A stretch of DNA of 64,000 bases from Flaveria trinervia (taxonomy: Eukaryota; Streptophyta; Magnoliopsida; Asterales; Asteraceae), in the NCBI GenBank assembly GCA_025506515.1, contig CM046443.1:25897945-25961944 (forward strand), written 5' to 3'. The position numbers were made by a program, and so were the translations under genes. This document shows positions 10,341 to 22,599 of this stretch, piece after piece. How positions within the stretch are numbered: the stretch's first letter is position 1; each line of letters opens with the position of its first letter. The notes below the pieces were generated by a model, which was not told the origin of the DNA, ran no database searches, and saw only the letters and a list, made by a program, of their open reading frames with translations.

Positions 10341-11874
10341 GATACCTGGGTTACTTGTGATGAAGATGCATTGGAGCATAAACTGTCAGTAGACTCCAGG
10401 GCCATGAGAGCAAGATTCCCAAAAGAATGTTCACCACCATGTTGACCATCACTAGCAAATAAATGCTCATTACCAGAGAGATCATCTGGTAAACTGCTCC
10501 AGTCAACAACACCAGGGGTGAATAAGCTGTGATGAGGTTGTGATTGAGATGATTGAGATGGTAGAGGCTCAGGTAAGGCTTAAGGTTGTTGTGCAATAGG
10601 AACTTGAACTTGATTTGGCTGAGGCATATAATAGCAGGGATATGGATATGACATTGGACCCTGAGGCACAAAATATGCAGGAGATATAGGTTGTGAATGA
10701 TGACCAGAACTAGCAGGATGTTGCCCTCTGTTTTGTGGACTATTGCTTGGAAAAGTCACAAAGGGTGCAGAGGAGTTAGATCCAGATGATCTACACTCTC
10801 TTGCAAAGTGTCCAAGCCTGTGGCATTTGTGACACCTTAACTTACTCTTGTCAAAACCAACTTTGGTTTTGCCAGAGAGTCCTGGAAATTTCCTACCAGT
10901 TCTCTTGTAGAACTTTTGAGATATGATATTAATCAAGGCCATTTGGCTCATAATATCCATCTCTTCTAAGTCATCATCAGCAATACCCTTTAAATCATCC
11001 ATAATGAAACACAAATTGTCACTATTACAGCCTGACTGACTGTCAACACTAACAAATGCATGATCTGAACCGTTTGAGGAGAAATCTATATGCTCATCAT
11101 AATTGCTTTCTGATGTAAGATATTCTGACTCATGACCAACCAAGGCAGTGTTCCCTGCTACAAAGTCATCAGTGAGCTTTCCTGATGATGCCAGTTTCCT
11201 TTTCCGCTCTATCTCTCTTTCAAATGTAAGCAGTTTCCCATGGAGTTGGGTGAGAGATAGACTATCTAGATTTGCACTGGAGCGTAGGACAATGGTATAT
11301 GTGTCCCATCTCTCAGGCAGTGATCTGAGGAATCTGTTGTTCATCTGACTATTAGTGTATTCATGTTTGACCATTTTCAGCTTAGAGATCAAACAGGAAA
11401 ATCGCTCAAACTGTGAGTCAGTGACTCACCCTTCCTATGAGAGAATGTCTCATATTGTTGGGCAAGGATTTCTCTGTTGTTTGCTAAGACCTCATCTGTT
11501 TCACCAAATTGTTCCTTCAATGCATTCCAGAGGTCATGAGCAGTTTCATGATGCATAAGCCCAGAATAGATTTCATTTGGCAGTGCCATGGCCAGAATTC
11601 CATGCGCTTTTGCATCAATCTCAAACAGTTTTCGATCCTCATCTGAGTATTGTTCCTTCTTCTTCGGAACCATTTGGTTGGTTTCCGGATTGTTCACCAT
11701 AGGCTTGTGTGGACCATGTACCACAGATGTCCAACAACCTGAACTGTTAACAGACATGTGATGAAGCATTCTTCGTTGCCATATGTTATACTCAGTCCTA
11801 ACCAGCATCGGAGGCTTGGTTGAGGAACCGGTATTGTGAGGGTCATTAGAAGGAGTAGTCATTCTCAGATTCAA
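10341..11874 (-). pseudogene. gag: gag of element A (capsid and zinc knuckle)
   Basis: Start at 11874 or the inner ATG four codons on ('MTTPSNDPHNTG'). The gag-like domain carries 'LWNALKEQFG' and 'NNREILAQQYETFSHRKGESLT', then 'FLRSLPERWDTYTIVLRSS' (UBN2-type copia gag). The frame breaks near 11390. The knuckle 'CHKCHRLGHFAREC' (about 10835-10794) fits C-x2-C-x4-H-x4-C, and a Pro/Gln/Ser-rich tail follows. Gag packages the element RNA in cytoplasmic particles. Another frameshift lies near 10580. Confidence 0.9.
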
Positions 11875-12078
11875 CCAAATTCAATTAAGTTTTAACTGAT
11901 TTAGTGCAAAACACAATAAACTCTATATGAACCAGGAGAAAACTCAAAGCAGATAAACGAAAGCAGCAGAAATTCAATGATCTATAACCAATTCTTGCAA
12001 ATATGCTAATTCAATCAAACTTAGATATCGAATAGCAGTTTCAATGATCAATTGTTAGATCGATCAATGATTAACCTT

Positions 12079-12090
12079 GCTCTGATACCA
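12079..12090 (-). other. Primer-binding site of element A (tRNA-iMet)
   Basis: The minus strand reads TGGTATCAGAGC, complementary to the 3' end of plant initiator-methionine tRNA, two bases inside the 5' LTR. It sets the orientation of the element. Confidence 0.97.
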
Positions 12091-12092
12091 TT

Positions 12093-12886
12093 TGTTAGGA
12101 TCAGTGATCTAAGTTTGATTAATTAGAGAGTATTGCAGCGGAATTCGAACAACGAATTAAACAATTCACAAGAACACAATTGATATTCAATGTAACAGTA
12201 CACAGATATAGAAAGAGAGAATTCTGCAAAAGAAATATTTCATTCATATGCTTTCGTGGTGGCTTAATGTCACACATAACAACTAGGTCAACATTCCTTA
12301 TATAGGATATGTGATGTCTGCTGATGTCACTTGATAGTGACATCTAATAGAATTATTCAAACTACTGAAACTATGCAAACTACTGAGAATGTTCTCAACT
12401 ACTGATTACATCTCAGAGAATGCTTAAGTACAAAAACATAAAACTACTGAACTACAACTACTGAAACTATAACTACTGAAAAGTAAATTACAAGTATGAA
12501 AGGAAACCATCACAACTACTGAAGTTAATTACTTCAGCTGTTGTGACAACTACTGATCACTTTGGTCTTCAGTCTTTGTCTTAGTACTTTACTTTCAGTC
12601 TTTGTCTTTAGTACTTACTTTCAGACTTTGTCTTCAGCTGATGGCTTCAGACTTTGTCTTCAGCTCTTTGTTCTTCAGTACTTTACTTTCAGACTTTTGT
12701 CTTTAGCTGATGGCTTCAGACTTTGTCTTCAGCTCTTTGTTCTTCAGTACTTTACTTTTAGACTTTTGTCTTCAGACCTTGTAATCAGCTGATGTCTTCA
12801 GCTGTTGTGATCTTCTTCAGCAGTTGTAATGTCTGTGGGACTTAGAGGTTTTTCTGATCAGGCTCATTGGTTCTTTTGGTCCAACA
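12093..12886 (-). repeat. 5' LTR of element A
   Basis: About 794 bp, paired with 1278-2080. It holds one copy of the 35-bp palindrome (12511-12545) and CTTCAG-rich repeats at about 12540-12820. TTATATAGGA near 12297-12306 is a possible TATA region on either strand. Confidence 0.96.
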
Positions 12887-12891
12887 TTACC
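12887..12891. repeat. Target-site duplication of element A, right copy (TTACC)
   Basis: Mate of 1273-1277. The ORF3 of B resumes in frame directly after it at 12892 (TCA codon). Confidence 0.97.
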
Positions 12892-15520
12892 TCATCTCCC
12901 CGTGATTCTTCAAAAGAAGATGAGGGAAGCATGCAACTCCTTGTTAAAGACCTTCTCTCTAAAGTCTCAAACCTTGAATCCTTGGTTAGGACTTTAGAAG
13001 CAAGGTCTGCCACTCAGCAACTTGAGATTGACAATCTTAAGGCTCAACTAGCTAAGAAACAGACAAAGAGGTCTGTTAGGCATGTACCTATTCATGTCTC
13101 ACTGACTTCTTCCTCTAGCTCATCTAGCTCTCAAGATGATGCTACCAAAAAGGGGGAGAATGTTCAAAGACAAATACATAAGGAACCACAGAGCCGACCT
13201 TCAACTTCAACATCTTCTTCTCCCATCATCTCAGCAACTGAGCCATCTCATGTCATTCTTCAGATTGACCCAAGGATGCTCAGTGATCTCTACAGACTCT
13301 TCACCAAGTTTCTATTAAGATACTCTTTTAAGCAGCCAAGCCATGATGCTGCAATGATCTACTTTGGAGCTGAAGAGCTTCAGAGGCTGACTGCACCTTC
13401 TACCACTGTGGAAGAAGTTGGTCAACCTAAGGTCCACATGGAACCTAAGCTTCAATTCGAAGGGGAAATGGGGACTGATGGCCTAGCAACTGAAACAGTT
13501 GGGACATAATCTGCATCACCTCCAACTTCCGAAGCTGAAGTTAAAGTCTCGGAAGAACAAGCTGAATCTTCCGAAGCTGAAATGGAAGCTGCGGAAGGAC
13601 TGTTCAAAATGTCCGAGGAACTGATCATCACAGATGCAATCCTGGAAATGGCATCTGAGGTGAGTAGTGAGGACTTTCTAATTCTACCTCCATCCCAGAC
13701 ACCATCTCTGCCTCTCTCGTAATCAGAAACCTCTCTCCAAGAACCACCACAGTCAGGATCTTCAAAAGACAAAGGAAAAAGGAAGATGAATGCGGAAGAG
13801 CTTCAGGAAGAGGAAAAGATTGAGAAACTCAAGAAGAAAGGAAGACTTCAGACTGAGAAGTTGCTAGCTGCCAATACAAAAGCAGCTGCTTCTAATCAGG
13901 AGGTTGTCATCAATAAAAGAAGAGAGCAGATAGTTGACCAGCTCATTGAAATGGGAGCTGCCAATGAAGAAACACTCCTGCTACCATTAGAGGAGTTGGT
14001 GGATCTGGAGAAGGCAACCAGGCTAAAACTTGAGGAAGAAGCCAGGTTGGCCTTGGAGAAAGAAGAGGAAAAGAAATAGAAGGAGGCTGAATTGCAGCTA
14101 AGGAGAGATAGGGTGAACTTCCTACTCTCTAGAGGCTTTGAGCTTCAAGAACTTTCTCCACACAATGATGATACAATCCTCTGGCTCTACAACAAAGAGC
14201 AGGATCAAATGGAGAAAGAAAGAAAAAAGGCTGCAAAAGAAAAGGCCAGAGAGAAGAAGAAGAAGGAAGAAGAAGCCAGGGTCACTGCCTCCAAGAAGCT
14301 CATTGAGAAAGCCTGGATGAAGGACTATCTTCAGGCTCATGGATTCTCTAGGAGGCAGGTGGGTCCTATGTCTGAAAGGACACTCCAAGGATTGTCAGTG
14401 AAATAAAGGCTGACATCCGGATGGGGAAAAGGAAAGAGATGTATAGAAGGATAAAAGAGATGACCTTCACTGCTACCACCCAACCACAATCTGAACCTTC
14501 ACCCTTACTATTCACCATTAAACCTAAACCTTTCACCCCTGAACCCACATCACTACCCTTACCTACTCCCTCACCTCAACCACCCAAACTTCCCATCATC
14601 CAACACAAAACACTAGCCAGAACCTCTGAACCTAAACCTGCCCAATTACCATCCAGACCATCCCCTCAGCCTTCTCAACATCTCTCCCTTGAGGAGTTTA
14701 AGGCAATCAAGACAAAGCTCGTGAATTGCACTACTCTGAGCGAAGTCTCTTGTGTAAAAGACTCTGTCAACATCAACTATGTTGATGGTTCTTCAAGTTC
14801 CCTCACAAGAGATAAATCCTTGATTTGCCTAGAGAAACTTTGGACCAGGCTGCGGACTTCTGGGACTCAACTCAGACTCTCTGAATGATGAAGAGAAGAA
14901 GCTCAGAAGCTCAGAAGGAAACTGGTGACTTTGTTGGATACAAAGAAAGAGGACAAGATTCCTAGTCAGTCTCTTATGCCTAGAAGGAAGATAATCCAGT
15001 GGAGGTTCGATGAACATTCTCACAACTTTGTTGTGGAAAGATAGAATGGTGAAGTCAATAGACTTAATGCAACCTCTCTGTACACTCCAGCAGGTTCGAC
15101 ATTGCTGAGCTAGCAGAGAAGCCATTCTCCAACCCCTCCAACTCTGAAACTGCTGCACTCATCAGAAATCATCTAAGCAGTCTTCATCTAGCTGAGTTAA
15201 CTGCAAAGGCAAAGATTAAAGAAGAGTTGAAGTTAAGAAGAAGGAAGACAAGGAAAGATCTCCCACCAAAGGTACCGCCTTTCAATAGATGGTGGAAGGT
15301 CCTGAATTGGAACTATAGTTGATGGGAATATGACTATAGTTCCTATCAACTAACACTTTTCAGAGGGCAACAACAAAGGGTACATGTTATCCAAGGTGAC
15401 AGACTGGATTTCTTGTCTACCAAGGATCTGTACAAACTTCTCAGCACCACATCAGGGAAGAACAAGGAGACAGACAAATATTACTCTCCTTGGTGCTGAA
15501 AGTTTTGAGAAGTCGAGATA
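12892..15520 (+). pseudogene. ORF3 of element B, C-terminal part
   Basis: Frame 1 reads from 12892 to 14406 with only in-frame stops (TAA 13507, TAA near 13720, TAG 14077, TAA 14404) and no frameshift. Contents: a leucine-rich heptad segment (12930-13070, 'LLVKDLLSKVSNLESLVRTL'), Ser-rich linkers, a conserved block (13240-13400), then a long charged coiled coil rich in K, E and R (13786-14400). After a one-base shift near 14395 the reading is frame 3, with a Pro-rich stretch (14421-14660). A degraded C-terminus with 'VIQGDRLDFLSTKDLYKLLS' follows (about 15380-15450). It is the continuation of the protein in 1-1277. Function unknown. Confidence 0.7.
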
Positions 15521-15545
15521 AGTGAAGTTTTGGTAGCATCAGCCT

Positions 15546-15555
15546 AGGGGGAGTT
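15546..15555 (+). other. Polypurine tract of element B
   Basis: AGGGGGAGTT stands directly before the TGTTGGATC start of the LTR, identical to the tracts of A and G but on the plus strand. Confidence 0.9.
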
Positions 15556-16423
15556 TGTTGGATCAAGAAGAAGGCTAATGCAACCAAAACTTTGTCACAT
15601 AAAGTTATTTTGGTGCTGCATGCAAAAGGCTTCTGAAGCTTAGCATGGAACTTCTGAAGGTTGTAGAGTTCTTCTGGAGACAAAATGAAAGATAACTTCC
15701 GAAGACAGAACTCTACTTCCAAAGACAAGTGCATACTTCCGAAGTTCAAGACTTATAAGAATAAAGTAAAGACCACTTCTGAAGTATGATGAAAAGAAGA
15801 AGTCTCCAAGCCTTGGAAGAAGCAGCCTCTTTTGAAGTATAAGTGGCTTCAGAAGTACTAACTCTTCCAAAGCCATTTAACCTTCGGAAGACACTGCTAT
15901 GAACCAGTTGACACAAGTATGGTCTCTGACACTCCACTGCAGACTTCTGATACAGCATGGCTTCTTCCTAAAGAACCATGTTGTTGACCATACTTTATTC
16001 CACTGTTCACCTTTTCATGATAGTACATGTTACCAACTTTAGTTGGTGACAAAAGGTAAGTCAGGGACATGTCCTGACTACCAAATCTCAGATAAGACTT
16101 TATCCGAGATACCTTAATCTTTATTCTTGTAGTATAGACTTTAGCTATAGGATCCCAGCTGGTATCAAAGTATATCTGACTGTATATAGTATTATATATA
16201 GGTTCTCCTTGTAATTCATAGATACGCAGATCACCTGCTTGTAAGAGTCTTGTATTTTGAGTTGAGAATCAATATATAAAAGTATCTTGAAAATTATCTT
16301 TCTGTGTTCTTAGTTACTTTATATATTGTGATTAACTTTTATTGATTCTTCATATATTCGAGTGCTGTTGTAGGTGAGTTTGAGTGAAAACTCTGTGTTA
16401 TGTGACAAACAACCGATCCTGCA
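15556..16423 (+). repeat. 3' LTR of element B
   Basis: Starts TGTTGGATCAAG after the purine tract. The proposed end ...CCGATCCTGCA is an imperfect inverted match to the start. TATATA-rich sequence at about 16180-16200 suits a TATA box. U3 (15600-15960) is full of ACTTCYGAAG palindromes. The right boundary is inferred from the inverted repeat and from copia RNase H coding that restarts on the minus strand at 16424; the other LTR is outside the window. Confidence 0.75.
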
Positions 16424-17790
16424 GCGAGGTTATCAAATGTTTTAGTGAAAATATTCGCTTTTTGATTTTTGGTGTCTATTGAAATAATATCAATAAAACC
16501 TTTTCCTGAGCATCACAGATTGCATGAATCCGTGTCTCAATGTGCTTAGTTCAGGAATGATGGATAGGATTCTTGGCAATACTAATGGCTGCTTCATTGT
16601 CGCAGAACAACGATGTATGAAGAAAGTTGACCATAGTCAACCATCTGGTGTTGTATACAAAGCAATTGTGAACAACAGCTGGAAGCAGCAATGTATATGC
16701 TTCTCCCGTAGAGAGAAACAGTGGTTGTTCTTGCTTGCCATAAAACAAGACAATTGCCCAAGTATTGACATCTTCGGTGATCGATTTTATGTTTAACCTG
16801 CAACCATTAGAATCACTATCAGAATAGACATGTAAGTTGAAATTCCCACCATAAGGATACCAAAGACCTAAACGAGAAGAGCCTTTAAGATAACGGAAGA
16901 TTCGTTTTACAGCTTTTCATGAGACTCTTTCGGGGTAGATTGATATCGAGCACAATATCCTACAACAAAGGTGATGTCAGGACGACTTGCTGTAAGATAC
17001 GTAAGGGAACTGATCATGGATCTGTAGAGATGAGGATCAACAGGTGTCCCGTTTTCATCAGGAGTGAGGCACGTGAGAAATAAATGGAGTCATTTCAGGA
17101 GAAGCTTCATCCATATTGAATTTTTCAAAATTTCTTTAACGTACTTCTCCTGATGAATGAGAATTCCCTCTGGCTTTTGTTCCACCTGCAGCCCAAGGAA
17201 AAAGCAAATCTCCCCCATCATACTCATTTCGAAGCGACTATGCATCACCTCCTCGAACTCGCGACACAATTGTGGATTGGTGGAGCCAAAGATAATATCA
17301 TCGACATAAACTTGGACAATCAACATTTCACCATCCACTTCCCTATTGAATAAAGCCATATCAATGGTGCCACGAGAAAAACCATTGCTTAAGAGATATT
17401 GTGTTAGAGTCTCATACCAGATCTGAGGTGCTTGATAAAGACCATAAAGAGACTTATCAAGCTTGTAAACTTTGTAATGAAAATCGGGATCCTCAAAACC
17501 TGGTGGTGACACACATAAATCTCCTCATCAATGTTTCCATAAAGGAATGCACATTTGATATCCATCTGATAGACATGGTCTGCTTATGAGCTGCATGAGC
17601 TAGAAAAATTCTGATGGCTTCAAGACGGCGAAAAGAGCAAAGGCTTCGGTATAGTCAATCCTTTCTTCTTGAGCAAAGCTCTAGACCACCAATCGGGAAT
17701 TGTTCCTTAACATAATGCCATGGTCATCGGGTTTGTTCTTGAACACCCATTTTGTGCCAATTGGGCTTTTGTTTGGTGGAAGGTCGACCA
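16424..17790 (-). pseudogene. pol: Reverse transcriptase and RNase H of element C
   Basis: RT (17790-17090) shows 'PPGFEDPDFHYKVYKLDKSL', 'YGLYQAPQIWYETL' and the catalytic 'YVDDIIFGS'. RNase H follows with 'LTASRPDI', 'YSDSDSNGCR', 'CDNEAAISIAKNPIHHS' and, at the extreme left, 'NIFTKTFDN'. The RNase H is cut there by B. At least three frame changes and several stops are present. Confidence 0.87.
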
Positions 17791-19260
17791 GGCCACACCT
17801 TGAGTTTCCAGAACTGTTGCAGCTATAATTGCATTGATTCAACCAGCAAGGGTCCTAAAGAGCCGCAATGAACATTCTTGGGACGATTTGGGATATAAAT
17901 TAAAAACAAGAGAATAAACAAATGTTAATCAATCCAGATTGACTCCATGTCCGAACTCCATCGGTGATAGATCCTATGATGTTATCATGTGGATGATCTT
18001 TCAAAGATTTGTATCAGAGGCATGGTTGGATATTTGAAGACGGATGGCTAATTAGTTGTTAAGGATAGATGAAGGCGATATTGATGGTAAGGTAGAGTCA
18101 ATTAGAGAGATAGGTGATACCGACTGAGATAAGACAGATGTAGGTGTGGAGGGAAGGGATGCAGAAACAGGTGGAGATGAAAGGTCAAATGATGAAGATG
18201 TAGATGCAATATCATTTGATGTAGCATTGGTTGCAATGTAGTACGAGGGTCTTGAGATATGACAGGTACAGGAGTTGGAAGAATGATATTTGTTTGAACA
18301 TTGGAGATATACACCATCATCGTCGAAAACGGGAAGATTAAAAGAGTTAACACCGTATCGGAGTTAAAGAACCATGCTGGTTCAGATCGAACATCGAAGA
18401 AATTAAATTCCTGCTAATCAATATAAAAATGCTCTTGAATAATATGTGCTCTCTTGTTATACACCCGATATGCTTTTTGAGAATAAGAATAGCCGACGAA
18501 GTAACATTCATCAGACACGGCACCAAACTTCGTCTTCTACACCTGAGTATTCAATAAAGTGCACGAGCAGCCAAATGGTCAAAAGAAATCAATGAAAGAC
18601 TTTCTCTTATGAAATAATTCATAAGGAGTCTTCATTTTAGCTTTGACTATAAACACCCTGTTTAGAACGTAGGAAGCACAATTCATCGCCTCAGCCTAAA
18701 AGATGATGGGTAAGGAGGATTCAATCAGCATTGTATGGGCAACTTCAATATGGGTGCGATTCTTTCGTTCAGCCACACCATTCTGTTGAGGCGTCCTCGC
18801 AACACTAACTGTCTTAAAATTCCCTTGGCAACACAGGACGAATCAAAGATCTGATTCCTGAATTCAATGCCGTTGTCACTTCTGATCACCAAAACCTTCT
18901 TCTTGCTTATCGTCTCGATTGAAAGTATTAACTTATGCAACTCCTCAGCAACCTCTCCCTTATGAGCTAGAAATCTTACACAAGATACCTAGAAAAATCA
19001 TCTGTTATAACAAGACAGAAATATTTTTAGCAATTGATTTAACACTTATTGGGCAAAACATCAATGTGTAACAACTCGAGAGGACTAGTTATGATATTTT
19101 CAAGTTTTGGCTTATGTGGTTTCCTATGTTGTTTGCCTTTGGCACACGCCATACATTTTTCAATCACAGAGAAATATTTTAGAGGTAGTCCCTAACGAGA
19201 TTGTTTTTAACTAATTGTTTTATTTTGAAATTAACGTGGCCCAATCTACGATGCCATAAG
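17791..19260 (-). pseudogene. pol: Integrase and integrase-RT linker of element C
   Basis: Pre-integrase 'LGHVNFKIKQLVKNNLV' (about 19250-19200), a core with 'VIRSDNGIEFRNQIFD' (18940-18800), and the copia C-terminal motif 'YFVGYSYSQKAYRVYNKRA' (about 18500). A Ser/Pro/His-rich linker and the RT entry follow. Heavy frame decay; the catalytic E region is disrupted. Confidence 0.8.
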
Positions 19261-19479
19261 AGAGACTCAGAAGTGGAAGCTTGGACAAGAGACAGGTAAC
19301 AGTAGATGTTGACTCCCTTGAACCCATATCAAAAAGATATGTATCATTCTTTCTTGGAGCCCGCATGAGTATCATCTCATCTGGAACATCAATCTCAGAT
19401 TTTAGAAAGAGACATTCATTGGACTTAAACAAGACCGGAATGTCTTTATCATAAATCTGAGAGACACTCAACAGATAAA

Positions 19480-19690
19480 TGCAAGCTCAAGTACATAATT
19501 GACTTTCTCTAAAGTTAGAGAGCCATTGGAAACTTCTCCTCGACCGATCATTTTTCCTCCTTTCTTGTCGCTAAAAAATGCAACGTAACCTCAATTTATT
19601 ATCCGATAATGGTCAATAAGTCCTTGAGCCCATTCATATGTCTGGAGCATCCACTATCCACATGCCATACACTGTTTATGACCTAGTGGA
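19480..19690 (-). pseudogene. pol: Aspartic protease of element C
   Basis: The minus strand reads 'HVDSGCSRHMNGLKDLL', the D-S-G active site of copia proteases, about 19675-19625. It lies directly upstream of the integrase zinc module. Confidence 0.8.
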
Positions 19691-19829
19691 TGACTCCTAT
19701 AGAAATATCAAAGAACAGGTTAACCAGGTGAAATGGGAACCCAAGTTTGAACAACTTTGGGTTAGGAGAGACAGGTTCTTACAAAAGTAATTATTAACTA
19801 ATTTTGTCAATCTATCCTAAACGAATTCC

Positions 19830-22590
19830 TATTAACATGTCTATTATGTAGTTCAGGACAATGCTTAACTACATGATCATCTTTACCACACCTAAAATAG
19901 TGTGGTTTTAATCTAGGTCTGTTATGTAACGGGGTAGGGATTTGATCAATATGTATTTCCTCATCACATTCAGACAAATTAGAATCTACATCATGTATGT
20001 CTCATACATGCCTCGAGATCTGTATTTATTTGAATAGGAATGGTTATTTACAAAAAAAGATGAATTGTCATCTGAAGTACAAGTAGTACTTGTACTAGCT
20101 TCAGATAAAGTTGATACCCTTTCGTTTGATAAAGAAATATTCATTGGGGGTAAAAGATGGAATAGGATGTGAAAAGAATTTTTCAAAACAATTAGTTTCA
20201 TTTTTCTTGTTACTCTTTGCAGTGGAATCATTCACACTATTAACACAATAAGAAATAGTAACATTATCACAATTCATAGAATTTAAAGATAAAATAGAAA
20301 CATCACAAAAACATGATGAGACAATGTCTATTACAGATTTACTAGAAACAAAAACAGAATTTAAACTAGATTTATGATCTAAGACAGAATGCTAAGATTC
20401 AGGTGTACTAAGACTAATGCATCCAAGCCCGCTAGTCGGTCCATACTCATAGTCCTCACGAACATCATGCTTAGGATTTACACCTTCTAAACCTGCAGAC
20501 GTACTGTTAGTATCTGTTTTGATCAAATCATTGGAGGATGCGGAACATGCATAGGAGAAATTAGTAAAGTACTAGGAGGAGGATAAATCTTAGCATTTTC
20601 ATAGCCCAATCCCGTTTTAGTCCTAGCCCCCCCACTGAGATTTAAATAGATCATCATGTTTCATTCCCGATATTTTTCCATTTTCGAGCTTTGACTGAAG
20701 TTTGCTTGTTTCAAATCAGCATGTGCAACCCTTTAGTCAAAGTATTAATCTCAACATTTTTTTCCAAAACTATTCATTTTAGGTGATCATTCTCTTTCAA
20801 ATCCTCCTTTAATTTAACAAAATATTTAGATTCGTTTATTTAAGTTCTCACTAATTCATTTTAAATCTCTCATTATCAAATTAATGAACGATTAGCTTTA
20901 AAACCCCAAATAACCTGATTTTACATGCAGGAAAACATATCGTGAATTACCTTATAGGGAAGTCCTATCACCACCTTTTTGCTGCTAAGGCCTTAGCACA
21001 TTGGCACACCGAGCAGTACTCGACTTGCTTTCTTCAACATTGATACCAGCATCATCTTTTCTTTTCCTTGTTCAGTGGGTTGACTTTCTTCCTCATCAAT
21101 TCCTCAGATTTACCTTCTTTACCCTCTCATCCTCCTTCACCTTCACATGACTCCTTAGTTTCATTTCCTTTCAACTCTCCCCTTCTCACTTTGTAAACTC
21201 CTCAGCTTCACTTCTAATATCTTTGAATAGATCAAATTCATCCTCACAATCCACCTTCCCCTTCCTTCATAATTCAGCCACCAGAGTTGATTATCTCTTC
21301 TCTCGTCTCTTCAGTTTTAGCACTCCAATCCAATTTTGAAATCAAAGTTGTCTCCTTTTTGTGACTCATATCCTCCTTTCCCCGTTTGTAGTTAGTCGTG
21401 GAACTCCTGTATTACTAGAATCAGTGACGATTGGCAATGGACATTCACGTTTGAAATGTCCCGACTATTTGCAATTAAAACACATCAGCTTAGACTTATC
21501 AAATCCCAGTTTGGAGTTAGAGCTTTGACCTCCAAAATTCTTTCTCCTAGTGCGCTCCATGAATCTCCAGGCTCGAAGTGCCAACATACCATTTGCCATT
21601 GAATCTCAGTCTCTTCTAGATCATCAGGATCCACCTAATACATATCCTCCATCGTCATCCCTTTTCCTTTCAACTCCCCCGCCACCAAGGCTTCATAGCT
21701 CTGAACAAACAAACTAAAAAGAGCCATTGTCTCAGATGGAACTAAAGTTTCAACATTTGCTTTTGAATTAGCTTGATCTCTCCCAACACTACCACAACCT
21801 CCAGAAAAATCACCAGTATTCACTCCTCCTTGACAAGATGTCTGCATAGGAGAGCTTGCAGCGAAAGACAATAATGCAGCATTTTGAGTGAAACTAGATG
21901 TAGGCATCATGGTTTGGTTGAATTCCCTTTCTTTCATGTCTAACTGGTAGGATTTAAGTTTATTGATGATGTCCATAAGCTTGTAATAAGTGAGCCTCTT
22001 TCCTGTTTTAGCATTCTCACCTGTAGGCTCCATTGAGGTGGGAGAGAGTCTAGCACCTGTTGACTTACTCACTATTAGAAAGCTTTTCATCATATTTCTT
22101 AAGTGTGTTTTGATACTATCAGAAAACGATTAGTGAGATCTGTGAGACTCTCATTCTTGTATCCCACAAGGAGTTGAATTCCTTCTTAGCTTGAACTGTC
22201 TTTTACCAACTCGTCATTACCATCATAGAACTCACACAAAGCGTCAAAGAGAGACTTAGCATTCATATGCTTAGCAAATCGATTGTAGATGTCGGGTAAG
22301 CGACAAAGAGTTAATTCTCCAAAAGATTTCTGGTCTCGATCAATCAGCTTTAGATCCTTCTCGTTGAATGTGGATGGATCCTTGTTTTGGGAAACAACAT
22401 CAACACAGTGACAGTTGGTATGTGAGAACCAGAAATGATAGATTCCCATTGATTGTGGTCAGTGTAGAAGAAGTAGGCTTTGAGACATCTCTTTCAATCC
22501 TATGAAAAGATCCCTGTTTATGAGTCTTGGAGGTCTGTTGGGAGCTACACTTTCAAGATCAACAAGGGTAAGGGAAGTCATCTTTGACAT
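19830..22590 (-). pseudogene. gag: gag and gag-pol linker of element C
   Basis: Probable start at 22590 ('MSKMTSLTLVDLESVAPNRPPRL'). Gag segments include 'SLFDALCEFYDGNDEL' (22270-22190) and 'YYKLMDIINKLKSYQLDMKEREFNQ' (about 21990-21910). A knuckle with C-F-N-C...G-H-F-K-R-E-C lies near 21490-21440, and a second one with C-G-K-D-D-H-V-V-K-H-C near 19900-19855. Lys/Glu-rich helical remnants lie between them. Stops and frameshifts throughout. Confidence 0.75.
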
Positions 22591-22599
22591 ATTAGTTTT

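Larger units (their letters stand above)
1278..12886 (-). mobile_element. Element A: complete Sirevirus-type Ty1/copia retrotransposon (11.6 kb), internally deleted
   Basis: In minus-strand order: 5' LTR (12093-12886), PBS, gag, a second zinc-knuckle region, protease, integrase, RT, the end of RNase H, a hairpin array, ORF3, purine tract, 3' LTR (1278-2080). Both LTRs run TGTTAGGATC...GGTCCAACA in the plus direction. They differ by a modest number of substitutions plus short indels, so insertion looks fairly recent. TSD TTACC is perfect. PR-INT-RT order defines copia; the large gag with a second knuckle and the ORF after pol point to the SIRE/Maximus lineage. About 0.66 kb spanning the RT end and RNase H start is missing compared with G, and several stops and frameshifts occur, so A is not autonomous. 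Confidence 0.95.
1..16423 (+). mobile_element. Element B: Sirevirus-type Ty1/copia retrotransposon, 3' part only, split by element A
   Basis: Only the 3' portion of this plus-strand element is in the window: an ORF3 module (1-1277 and 12892-15520), a purine tract (15546-15555) and a 3' LTR (15556-16423). gag and pol would lie to the left. The two halves of ORF3 join in the same reading frame once element A and one copy of its TTACC target repeat are removed, which shows B was there first. Beyond the LTR, copia RNase H coding resumes on the minus strand, so B itself sits inside element C. Its own target duplication (GCGAG at 16424-16428 would be the right copy) cannot be tested without the left end. 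Family assignment rests on the ORF3 module and the AGGGGGAGTT purine tract. Confidence 0.8.

Noticed and set aside
12079..12090. Searching around the primer sites for a tRNA gene
   Set aside because: Only the short complement of the tRNA 3' end is present; no cloverleaf. No tRNA or rRNA gene was recognised anywhere in the window.
14122..14548. Minus-strand ORFs opposite the B coiled coil
   Set aside because: Shadows of the Lys/Glu-rich plus-strand reading; they give Leu/Phe runs with no domain.
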